This document shows positions 37,380 to 47,306 of a DNA stretch of 64,000 bases, piece after piece. The stretch lies in the NCBI GenBank assembly GCA_964019415.1, contig OZ025868.1, forward strand, positions 4,746,371 through 4,810,370, given 5' to 3'. Origin of the DNA: Ianthella basta (taxonomy: Eukaryota > Porifera > Demospongiae > Verongiida > Ianthellidae). Under the pieces are notes generated by a model. It saw only the letters and a program-made list of their open reading frames with translations. It was not told where the DNA came from and did no database searches. Both the position numbers and the translations under genes were made by a program. Numbering within the stretch: the stretch's first letter is position 1; each line of letters opens with the position of its first letter.

Positions 37380-38455
37380 TGAACTTTAGATTGCATGCAT
37401 TTGTAGCAGTGAGGGAGGGAGTTTGATCCCTTTTCACTGTTTTGCCATCTATATAGGCCTAGAGGAGGCCTCTTAGCTATAGCTAATTGTAGTATAATAT
37501 ACCCCCAGATCGAGGAGGCTCTTATTGCAGTTTAATATATTCTGGGATGGTGTATATACATGTGTGAGTTGTGGGCTGGGGAAAAGGAGGATCAAATGCA
37601 CGTATAATATGTATGTACTGCATGAGGTGCATGAAAGTATACAAAATATTAATGCATGACGTGTGTGAGGATATATTATGGTACATTCTGCCATACATGT
37701 ACGTGTAGTGTGTGGGATTGTGTATGAGAAGGTAAGTGTGCTGCATGTGATGTACAGGATTTATACATTTATACAAGGAACCTTAACCTTCTGCTCAATG
37801 GCGCTGAGGCAGAAGCCTGCATGCATTTTTCACGTTGCAATAAATAAACTACACATGCATGCGGATGTATTCCATGGACATGTCCCATGTGCTATAGATA
37901 TATAAGCACACTGATACACAATAATTATAATCAATTACATCTAATCTACCCTACTTGTGGAAGTGACATAAGAACCAGTGCTGCAGATGTGTGCATAGAT
38001 CTGCCCTGCCCATGTCATGTCTGTCATAGTATATAGTCATTACTTTTACTACACTTCAGTGTCATGACTCATAGAATTTTTAGAAAGTAAACACATTGTA
38101 GCTATAGAAACTCTTATAGTTTAGTTTGGCAGTCTAAGACCAGCATTAGTACATAATCAAAACACATTGTCAAATGAAAATTGTTTGGTTCAGGGTGTCT
38201 AAAGGCTATACATCACCAAATGTGCAACAATACTTCATAGCAGATTCTACAGCAAAAAGAAAACAGCAGTGAACAATCCTTGAGTAATTTAGTAAATTAA
38301 GTAAGTACATTGTGCCATTACCCCCATAAACACAGAGAATGCCATAAATAAATGTTACTTCATTACAATGTCCTCACCTTTAAGTTACGATGCTAATATT
38401 TCAGTTACAAGACTGTGTACATCTTAGCAGGTCTAACTCACAACTACTAGCTTCC
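37380..38455. other. Intergenic, no gene seen
   Basis: AT-rich with scattered tgtgtg and catgcatg words. Nothing supports a coding region. Confidence 0.5.
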
Positions 38456-38461
38456 CTTTTC

Positions 38462-38480
38462 GGGGTGCCGAAGGCACCCC
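38462..38480. repeat. GAA-loop hairpin (ggggtgcc-GAA-ggcacccc)
   Basis: A perfect eight-base-pair stem with a GAA loop. Similar hairpins with a GAA or AAA loop lie at 48580-48600 and 58624-58644, each in AT-rich repeat sequence. Confidence 0.7.
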
Positions 38481-38539
38481 TACATTGTTTTCAGATTTAG
38501 ATATTCGTATGGCTTCATGTGCGTATCAGACAGCACGGT

Positions 38540-38860
38540 AGCTGCCTATGTAGGGATGGCAGTGGTTGTTTGTATGCTGCAATACAAACGAAAATTCGCG
38601 CTACTCCTGAATAGGGTTGAAAACCGGCAAACGAAGCTTACCACGAGGAAGCAGGGACTGAATAGTGAACATAGCTAACCTTACTTCCCAGCGAAGGTGT
38701 GCCAACACGTAGATAGCGCCCTTGACATTTCTCACGTTTCGTCTTCTTCTTCTTCTTTGACAGCCGTAGCGCACGAACCAGAGGGACCAGGAGAATACTT
38801 CGCGTACCATATTGCACCATTTCTGGCTGGCTGCATTCCTTTGTAGGTTAGAAGGCGGCG
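38540..38860 (-). repeat. Dispersed repeat R1, copy 1
   Basis: Its reverse complement recurs at about 46915-47220. Shared parts: ggttgtttgtatgctgcaat with acaaac, a Lys-rich coding-like patch (LVRALRLSKKKKKTKREK here; a MVRVLLLSEKKMNKKTTK-like reading in the other copy) and attcctttgtaggttagaa. It may be a retro-element 5' piece or an old processed exon. Confidence 0.6.
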
Positions 38861-38921
38861 CGAGTTAGTGCGGAAGACGGTGCTTGCCACGACTCCTGCC
38901 GTGTTGCTTGGCCAAGTAGGA

Positions 38922-39013
38922 TAGTCTCGTATCCAGCCCCACTTCCGCCCGCCATTTTCATTTAGGCGCCTAAATGAAAATGGCGGGCGGAAGTGGGGCT
39001 GGGTACGAGACTA
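38922..39013. repeat. 92-nt near-perfect palindrome (foldback MITE)
   Basis: Two 46-nt arms (38922-38967 and 38968-39013) are reverse complements with one mismatch (38932/39003) and no spacer. The outer end, ggggctgggtacgagacta, recurs in degenerate form near 20807, 21175, 49601 and 54126, which suggests a family of short foldback elements. Confidence 0.85.
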
Positions 39014-39394
39014 CAAGTAGGACGGACGCCATTTTCAAACTACGTAATTAAACGGGATGAAACCGGCGTGACTGGTGCAGCTGCGTACAACTTCCGGAGG
39101 CTCCTTTTCTCATTGTTTTGCACCACTGTGGAATTCTTCGCCTTGCTCTACGACTTAGTGTGGCGTTGGCTTGTGGAATGAATTATTAACGATGTCAATA
39201 CAATTTCTCAAATGCAAATTCCAGCTAATTCTATCAGGGGCTATACAAGGAAGTTAAATAGCTATATTGTGCCTTCTAGCTCATGCTCTATAAAAAGTGC
39301 AGAAACTAGAAATAATAAAAAAATTTCTACAAAAATAGTAAGGATGTAGGGATGGCATAAAAAGTAATCATGACCGTGAAACATTGCTATCTTC

Positions 39395-41104
39395 ATGCCA
39401 CGGGCTGAATCTCATGACCCACTTCATGAACAGCCTTGGGCTCAACATGAGATGCAGTCGTTCCACGACAGCCAGAAGCATCGCTTGTGTACAATTTGCC
39501 ATGAAGTTTGGCCTACGCGCACCTGCTTACGTGTCAGTCCAGATACTTACATTTGCACTCGCTGCAAGCGGGACACAAACCCTGTGAAGCTCTTTTCTGC
39601 AGCCAATGACATGGACCCTGGGCCTGTCCCACCCTGCTTGCTACAGTTGAGTCAGGTTGAAGAGATGTTAATCGCTCGTGCCTGTCCAATAATGTGCGTG
39701 TACTGCAAACATGGCAGCCAACGAGGGTACAAAGGGCATGTTCTTAACATGCCTCAGGATGTACAGGGCTTCTTTGACAGATTACCCTGTCATGTAAGTC
39801 AGTTGCCCATCTTAGTATTACAGCGCCATGGACAAGAGAATACACATGCTGACTTTCGCGTCCATAGGGACAAGGTCTTGGCAGCACTGCAGTAGCTTCA
39901 GCTGCACAATCAGTGTTACAAAGATATTGTGATTGATCATGCAGCCTTGCAGATGCTGCCTGAAGATGACATACCACCTGAGTTGCTCACTTTGAAAGAA
40001 GATGGTGAAATGGACTTTGAAGAGGCTGACTCCAAGAGAGAACTATCTGGTGATAGCCATTCATTTTTACCTCTTCCCAGGAAGGCACCGACAGAGGACA
40101 ATGCAATATGGTCCATGGTGAATGGTAGTGAGCCAGTAGATTGGCCTGATATTGGTAGACAGCCAATTAATGAATTTCGAACTCCAGGCCTGGCGACTAT
40201 GGCATTCCCTGCCCTTTCCCTCATGGTACTGGTGACCCAACATATCCAGTGTGATGTTTTGCTGACAGATGGCTTCAAACTTCTCATTAAGTATGGTGAA
40301 GACACTCACCACAACCTGCACTGAAGATTTGCTTGCCATCCCCATTTCCCTTACTGGGCATTAAATATGAAGATGTGGCACCAGCTGATCTCCCAGGCAA
40401 CTGTCTATTACCACCACAATCCTGGCGATGCCAACCTCACCATTGAAGAATTGTAAGCCATGGTGGGTCACCTCATTTCAGAACTTCTCATGAAATGAGT
40501 ACAGTGCTACGCTGCCAAAATCTTGGGTTCAAACCAATATTGGTTCCAACGCCACCAAGAGCTCCGTGCCTTGCTGGATCAGAAAAGGCCTCCAACCTTC
40601 TTCTGGACTCACAGCTCTGCAGACTTGTACTGGCCTGAACTGCACAAGCTCATGCCACACACTTCTGGTGGTCAACCAACACACCAGATGCATGTGAGTT
40701 CAGACAGTCATTGAGAACCCACACATCACAGATTGGTACTTCACATCCAAGCTATCTGACTGGATGCAGCATTGGCTGTACAACACGCTTGATGCACAGT
40801 ACGTGGCATTGGTATCGCTTTGAGTACCAGGCACGGGGTAGCACACATACACATGGCTGTGCAAAACTAAAGAATGATCCAGGCATTTGGGATCTTGTCA
40901 AGAAAGCTGCTGTTGGGTGGCTCACAGCACAAAGGCTAAGTCATTCAGATATGAATCTTCAGCAGAGTGATGCCCAGAGGAATGTAGAGGAAGGTGAAGC
41001 TGCCAAATCTGCTGCATTACAGTACAGTGACTGGTTAGTTACTACTATGAATGCTGCCATCCCTGATGAACAGTGGCATACACCAGTACCACATGTTTCA
41101 CAAT
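39395..41104 (+). pseudogene. Helitron Rep/helicase gene, N-terminal half, decayed
   Basis: One frame runs from ATG 39395 with in-frame stops at 39893 (TAG), 40322 (TGA), about 40456 (TAA) and 40496 (TGA), then frameshifts near 40700 and 40800. It starts with a CxxC zinc-ribbon-like part (CTICHEVWPT, YICTRCKRD), followed by EEMLIARACPIMCVYCKHG and GYKGHVLNMPQDVQGF, typical of the N-terminal region of Helitron proteins in animals. Later blocks are [33 protein letters not shown] and [20 protein letters not shown], the last matching the HxH part of the Rep nuclease. The frame ends in a Penelope-like element inserted at about 41105. Intact Helitron proteins nick and unwind DNA for rolling-circle transposition. 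Confidence 0.8.
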
Positions 41105-42964
41105 GAGGAAGGAGCAAGGCAGCTGAGTGAAGAAGATGCTGAGGATCTCCGGGGAAGGGTATGTGGGATCCTTAGGCATGCCAAGCCTCCGAAGGACAAC
41201 CTGACCAAGGAGCAGAGGAAGGCCCTGAAGGAGCTAAGAAGCCTGGAGGATGAAGTGATCCTGCCGGCTGACAAGGGTAATGCCACAGTGATGATAACGA
41301 GAGAGGACTATGACAGGAAGATGAGAGGGATGTTGGATACAGCCACCTACAAATGACTGAAGAAGGACCCTACTGCTACCCAGGAGGGAAGGCTGAGTCG
41401 AAGACTGAAGGGGCTGGAGAAGGATGGAGAGATCACAGGGCATCTATACCACCAGCTCAGGCCATCCGGCAGCCAACCTCCCAGGATCTACGGCCTCCCG
41501 AAGATCCACAAGGCAGAAGTTCCTCTCAGACCCATTGTCTCATGCATTGGGGCCCCTTCTTACCAGCTCTCCAAGCACATCACCTCTCTCATCTCTCCCT
41601 TGGCAGGCAAGACGGACTCACATGTGAAGAACTCCAAGCATTTTGTGGAGGTGATGTCAGACCTGAGGGTCGAGGAGGACGAGATGCTGGTCAGCTTTGA
41701 CGTATCCTCCCTGTTCACCAATGTGCCCATCGACGAGGCAGTTCAGGTCATTCATGACAGACTGCAAAGGGATGAAACGCTGGTGAACAGGACCACTCTC
41801 TCTCCTGACAGGGTTACAGAACTGCTTGAGACGTGCTTGAAGTCCACCTATTTCTGCTACGGAGGAGAGTTCTATGAACAACAGGAAGGTGCAGCAATGG
41901 GTTCCCCTGTCTCAGCAGTGGTGGCGAACCTGTACATGGAGTTCTTCGAAGAACTGGCACTCAGGTCCGCCCCAACCAAGCCCCGGCTCTGGAAGAGGTA
42001 CGTGGATGACACCTGCTGCATCGTGAAGAAGGGCACAATGGAAGGACTCCTGAGCCACCTCAACAGTGTGCGGCCATCCATCAAGTTCACTGTGGAAGTG
42101 GAGAAGGAAGGGAGCCTCCCCTTTCTTGACGCCCTGCTCCAGAGGAAAGATGATGGCAACTTGGATGTCACTGTCTACAGGAAGCCCACACACACGGACC
42201 GGTACCTGGACTTCCAGTCCCACCATCCATCTCACGTCAAAAGAGGGCTGGTCAGATGTCTGTACGACAGAGCAAGGAGCATCACCACCAGGCAGGAGGA
42301 CTTACAGAAGGAAGAGTGTCACCTCACTGAGGTGCTGAGACAGAATGGTTACCCCAGTAACTTCATCCGCTCCTCATCCATTCCTTCCAGGCGAGATGTG
42401 GAGACCGCTGAGGAGCCACTGCCGGAGGAGGGACGCAGACCCCCACTGGTGATGCTTCCCTACACGGAAGGAGTCAGTGAGGACATCAGACGGGTCTGTA
42501 GGAAGTTCGGCATGAAGGTTGTCTTCAAGTCTGGACTGTCTCTACGTTCCATGCTAACCAAGGTGAAGGACACACTGGCGCTGGAGAAGAAGTCCAAGGT
42601 GGTGTATCAAGTCCCATGCAGCTGTGGCGAGATCTACATTGGGGAGACACTGAGGAGGCTCGAGACAAGAATGAAAGAGCACCAGGATGCCTGTCAGAAG
42701 GGGACACTGGAGAAGTCAGCCCTTGCAGAACATGCGTGGGAGAACCACCATCCAATCAAATGGGAGGAGACAACAGTGATCGACCAAGCCAGGACCTCCA
42801 AAGAACTGATGCTCAAGGAGGTAATCCACATCAGGCTGAACCACCCCTCCCTCAACAGGGATGGTGGGCTGGAGCTGCCTGGATGTTGGATGGCCACCTT
42901 GAGGAAGGCAATCCCGCAACTCCCGGTGACACCCCTTGATGTGGCTTCCGGTGACAGCGCATGA
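41105..42964 (+). pseudogene. Penelope-like RT/GIY-YIG gene with one premature stop
   Basis: A single frame of about 620 codons is broken only by TGA at 41354-41356. Before it lies the N-terminal part (EEDAEDLRGRVCGILRHAKP, LRSLEDEVILPADKGNATVM). After it come RIYGLPKIHKAEVPLRPIVS, motif A EMLVSFDVSSLFTNVPI, motif B GAAMGSPVSAVVANLYMEF, motif C LWKRYVDDTCCI, and TVEVEKEGSLPFLDALL. The C-terminal endonuclease has VVYQVPCSCGEIYIGETLRR and TRMKEHQDACQKG. Compared with the element at 26202-27746 it keeps the N-terminus and is therefore the more complete copy. It ends with TGA 42962-42964. Confidence 0.85.
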
Positions 42965-43016
42965 TGAGATGCTAGGCTATAAATATGATCCGTGCTCGCG
43001 CTAGCCTATCTTCGCC

Positions 43017-43045
43017 CTGAAGAAGACCAGAGCATCTGGTCGAAA
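43017..43045 (+). ncRNA. Hammerhead ribozyme-like core
   Basis: CTGAAGA (43017-43023), stem II gaccag with ctggtc (43025-43030 and 43036-43041), then GAAA (43042-43045). It lies 50-80 nt after the RT stop, matching the position in the other Penelope-like element. The outer stems need folding to confirm. Confidence 0.55.
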
Positions 43046-43109
43046 CGTCGGCAAGGTTTTCAACCCTGTTGTGAAGCTGGTATTAGAGAACCAACTCTTT
43101 CTGGTCTTC

Positions 43110-43589
43110 ACCCTGTTCTCCTCCTAGCGCTAGCCACATACTCACGTGTAATCCTCACAGCCAACCTTTGGCTACAAGTTGGTCTCTGCAATGGTATGGT
43201 GCTTCTGGCACTGTTCAGCAATTCCTGTACAAGGACAACCACAAACCACCAGATTTGCCTGTTGCCATTCTGGGTGAATTCGACCCCCAATTCTCAATGA
43301 TCATCCACAGTGGATACCCATCCCTCCACTGACATTTGAATGGGAATCAAACGGACGTAGACTATCTTGATGACAGTTCCCTCTACAACTTCGTTATGCC
43401 ATGACTATTCATAAGAGTCTGGGTCAAACTCTTGACAAAGCTGTCATAGACATTAACAAACAAGAATTGGCAGCAGGTTGTACCTTTGTTGCACTTTCGC
43501 GTCTCAGGAATCTTGACCATGCCCTGTTGCAGCCTATGTCGTATCAAAAATTGCATGCAATATCTACAGGCAATCGCTTTGCAGAATGA
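43110..43589 (+). pseudogene. Helitron helicase C-terminal tail, decayed
   Basis: Resumes with SRVILTANLWLQVGLCNG (about 43142-43195), shifts frame, then reads WIPIPPLTFEWESNGRRLS followed by two adjacent stops (43360-43365), QFPLQLRYAMTIHKSLGQTL, AGCTFVALSRLRNLDHALLQ and the stop at 43587. These are the last motifs of the PIF1-type helicase of Helitrons. Most of the helicase and the end of the Rep domain are missing between 41104 and 43110, so an internal deletion accompanied or preceded the Penelope insertion. Confidence 0.75.
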
Positions 43590-43599
43590 CTGCAAGAAG

Positions 43600-44070
43600 A
43601 AAGCCGTTTTAAGTTGTTAGCCTCCATAGTAGCACCAGACTCTGTACATGATTGAATGTATATATCTTTTGCATGCAGCCTTACTCACTCTCCACATTCA
43701 TGTTCATGCATATGTATTTCATTATTATACGTTTTCTTATTATAATATAGCTATATGCTGAAATTAAAGTGCACATGTACAGTTGAATACTGATCTGTAT
43801 ATAATGTACCAATAAGTGTTACTACAATTAATCAGCATGAATAATGCATGATACTAGCTGATCTAATGTGATACTTATCACACAATGCAATAATAAACCT
43901 AAAATTTGAATACAAGTTTGATAATCAGTTTTAGTTGTGCTGATGACGACTGATACTAATGGTAAAGCTAAAGTTCATCACAAATAAAAGTGTGTTGATC
44001 AGTTTGTAGTAATCACGAATGATACTAGTGATAATATTATTCTCAGAGAACTGCAGGTTGAAATTGACTG
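43600..44070. other. Non-coding interval
   Basis: AT-rich. The 3' terminus of the Helitron should lie here, but I did not find a convincing terminal hairpin with CTRR. Confidence 0.4.
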
Positions 44071-44073
44071 CTG

Positions 44074-45116
44074 TCATAGTGCTCCATCAGTTACATTACC
44101 CTGGCAAATTTCTTCCACTATTGGTGAAAACACACTCACAGTCTTTGTTACCTCCATCGACTCAACAACCAGCTTGGCTGCCACCTGCTCTAAACACCTA
44201 TCTAGACGTATGACCATGCCACATTTCTCACACTTTCCTAGAGCTATGGCACTTCCAGAAGACGTCACCTTAACTTTCCCCATGCACTTGAAGCTTCGTC
44301 TGAAGGTATCCAGGCTCATTACATCGATAATGACAGCATCCTCCAGTGCAGAGTCATCCTCCTCTGGCTCCCCTTCCTCAACATGCCCTATATCAGAAAT
44401 TATGCTGATCTCAGCATCTTCCTTTCGGTTTTGAGAGAAACTTGCGCTCATAGTATGTCTTCACCATCAGCCCCGCCATTTTGTATGATGTCCCTTCTTT
44501 TACCAACCCTATATCATGCTCCCACAGTGTCAACTTTGCACTCCCAGTAGCATCACCAACATCCTGCTTCCTCAATCCCTTCTTCACTTCCATAGAAACT
44601 CCTTCAGAATCTCTAACCACCTTAACATTAACATTTAGTCGCTGATATGCTTGAAGACCCTGCAACTGATCCAGTGTGATCTCATTGCTTGGTGTACAGA
44701 CCAGAGTCAACACATAAAATTTAGTTGGCATTCTCTGCATCTCTGTGCTTCTCCCCACAAGAACTTCTAGATCTGGTCCCCTGTTACTTGGAGTCACCTC
44801 ACAGTTTGACAGAGCAACTGCTTCCTTCTTCTCATGAAAGAGCAAGCTTTTGCTGCTGTTTGGTATCAAAGCCAAATAACATCATGCTTTTCTTTCCATC
44901 GCTGAGTTGGCCTTCAAAGTAATTGCATTTCTTAGATGCACTGACTTTCATTGGAGAGAATGACGCTACCACACCATGAACTTTGGCACACTTCAACCTC
45001 ATGGTCGACTGCACTGACATCAGGAAACTCTTCATACACACGCTTCCTACTACCTGTAGCCATTCTTCGCTTGCGATCACCTTCAGTTCGCTTAGTTCAC
45101 ACTCATAAAAGCTCAC
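44074..45116 (-). pseudogene. RPA/OB-fold-like single-strand DNA-binding protein, two frameshifts
   Basis: Three overlapping minus-strand frames (45116-44832, 44875-44411, 44451-44074) make one protein of about 345 aa. The shifts fall near 44840 and 44420. Readable blocks: LKCAKVHGVVASFSPMKVSA with YFEGQLSDGKKSMMLFGFD, VALSNCEVTPSNRGPDLEVL, GDATGSAKLTLWEHDIGLVK and a C-terminal part with FKCMGKV and GKCEKCGM that looks like a zinc ribbon. This is the layout of RPA-like proteins with OB folds that are multicopy in cnidarians, fish and sponges; some are carried by Helitrons. No ATG begins the frame (a GTG does). It lies downstream of the decayed Helitron but on the opposite strand, so the link is inference. 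Confidence 0.6.
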
Positions 45117-45119
45117 ACC

Positions 45120-45790
45120 TTGCTACTAGCGCGTGTGCAAACTACCTACGGCGATTACCAAAAGGGCATGTAAATAGCTTCCACGTGATAATCACGAATG
45201 GCTGCCACCACAGGCTTTTACCCAGGCCAGGCACGGTCTACATCAATTCGACTCAACACATGTCCCTGCAGTTAACCTTGGCCAGTGGGCATGCCAGTTT
45301 CTTGCATTGCATCGCTGGGCGGCTGGAGCGGCCATCTTGATGACGTCATTAGCGGCCGCCTCAGTGAGGCCTATTGCATTCTTATGTATGCCCTAGTTTT
45401 ATGACTTCATTACCCTTGTATTTTGCAACTTGCACTGTATACAGTGCAAGTTCCAATATACACCACTAATCTAAAGTAAATAAACAATAATATTGTATAT
45501 AAATAATATAAATAACTCTTGGGGTGGGGTGGGGTGGGGGGGTGGTTGGCAGCCTTCATGAACATGTGCTAGGTGTGGCTTTGAAGTATGGGAGATTTTA
45601 CAAATAAGATATAGAACTTCCACTTAAGATTAGGTATTTGTTCTACAAGCAGCCTGCAAAATACTAATATAAATGTGCATAGCAGAACACTTAATGTATG
45701 GCACATTTATATTGATGCATAGTGGTATCTTATATATTAATGCAACTGGACTCATTGTGACGTGAAACTTTGTGGACACATCCAAGTGGT
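45120..45790. other. Upstream region of the RPA-like gene; G-rich tract
   Basis: Includes a CpG-bearing stretch with tgacgtca (45340-45347), a CRE-like octamer that could be part of a promoter, and a gggtggggtgggg tract at 45520-45545. No gene is supported. Confidence 0.35.
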
Positions 45791-46100
45791 CCATCTTCCT
45801 ATGTTATTAGCTGGATTTTTAATTCATCTCAAAATGGCTGACATATGTGAGGTGCATGATATATTCAACCAGCAAGGCCCGCTCAGTCATGACACTTGGT
45901 GTACCTAGCCAGATAATCTAACTGTTCATGTCATTAGCAGGATTCCTTAATTAGTTGTAAAATGGCTCAGAAAAGTAAGGTTCGTTGCAAATCCCACCAA
46001 CCTGGCCCCGCTAAGTCATGATACTATAAGTGGACATAGTTAGATGGCCTATTAGCTCATGTCATTAGCAAGATTGCATGCTTAGTTAGTCACAAAATGG
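45790..46100. repeat. Degenerate tandem repeat, three units of about 120 bp
   Basis: Each unit contains a form of cattagcaggattccttaat, followed by agttgtaaaatggct and then a ccaaccagcaaggcccgctc-like stretch with gtcatgacac. The last unit is incomplete. Confidence 0.55.
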
Positions 46101-46328
46101 AGGCAACGAACAATCACATTTTGACACCAATTTGTAGGCATGTGCTGTTATGCTGGAGCAGAGCAGCACCCACATGTACACTTGCTCACAACTATCCAGC
46201 CACAATATCCAGCTACTATACCACCACATAGATAGATACAACCGCCACCACCAACACCACAGAGGAAGTTGTAATGAGCACATTTGTATATTATGTATAT
46301 TCTTCAGCCATTGAGCGCATTTACTTTC

Positions 46329-46560
46329 TGGCACATGTGGTGGTCAGAATGGTGCGTGTGCTGGCCTGGGGCCACTGTAACTTGCACTGGTAATCTTTTT
46401 CTATAATCAACTGTCACAGATAATCTACTGGCACATATGGTGGTGGCGACTGTAACTTGCACTGGTGTTTTTTTTTCCTATAACCAACTATGTAGTGCAG
46501 ATACTCTACTGGCACAAGTGGTGGTGGCAATTGGCTTCTGTATTCTTTTCTGTAAGTTAG
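46329..46560. repeat. Tandem repeat, three units of about 80-100 bp
   Basis: Units begin with ctggcacatgtggtggt (near 46329, 46429 and 46510) and continue with gactgtaacttgcactggt and a tttttcctataaccaact-like part. Confidence 0.65.
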
Positions 46561-46914
46561 CACGGTACCTGGGTGCTAGCCCACACCATGAGATCCAGGA
46601 TTACTAAAGTACAGTCTACCACTGAACTAATGTACCAATGTCCTATGTTTGTGGCATACAGCAAATAGAAATGGGGGGAAATGCACAACCACGAATGTCC
46701 TTCAAACGGCGTGCAAGCTAACTTTGGCTGAGGCTAGCCACATACACACCTCCAATCAGACATACGATGGCATTGCTAAGCTATTGAATTAAATCTGAAG
46801 GAGGACTAGGCAAATGAATATAGCCAAATGTTCAATTACATCATCTTAAGATGGCATCTCTTGAGTGGCAATGTCTATCAAAGGCCCGGAAACCTTCATT
46901 TGTGAAACTTGCTT

Positions 46915-47220
46915 GCGGACGTTTCTAACCTACAAAGGAATACAGTCAGTTGACGGTTGCATTAAACTGTGGTAAAGGTTTCCTTCTACTCATTATGGTT
47001 CGTGTGCTACTGCTGTCAGAGAAAAAGATGAATAAGAAGACAACGAAACACACAAAATATCAAGCGCATGCTTTCCAGGGAACGTAATGTTAGTCCTGCG
47101 TTGTATGCAACAGATACTTATTCTTGGGTAGTCCTTTTCACCAGTTTTAAGCCCTAAATGAAAATAGTGCTACTTTCTGTTTGTATTGCAGCATACAAAC
47201 AACCATTGTCATCCCTGATA
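46915..47220 (+). repeat. Dispersed repeat R1, copy 2 (inverted)
   Basis: Reverse-complement partner of 38540-38860. The shared Lys-rich patch here starts at ATG 46996 and soon loses its frame. Confidence 0.6.
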
Positions 47221-47306
47221 TTTCATAGCATATCATATTTCAGTACCTTTTGATGATAATCAGCTGCACAACTACAGCTTGTAATGAAGTAAGTTGAATT
47301 GTAAAG

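Larger units (their letters stand above)
41105..43105 (+). mobile_element. Penelope-like element nested in a Helitron
   Basis: The unit starts near 41105, where Helitron protein similarity stops, and ends near 43105, before it resumes. It contains an RT/GIY-YIG gene and, after its stop, a hammerhead-like motif at 43017-43045. No second terminal copy is seen, so it is a single unit, unlike the element at 25886-28275. The host reads ccacat on both sides (41091 and 43133), a weak candidate target duplication. Confidence 0.75.
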
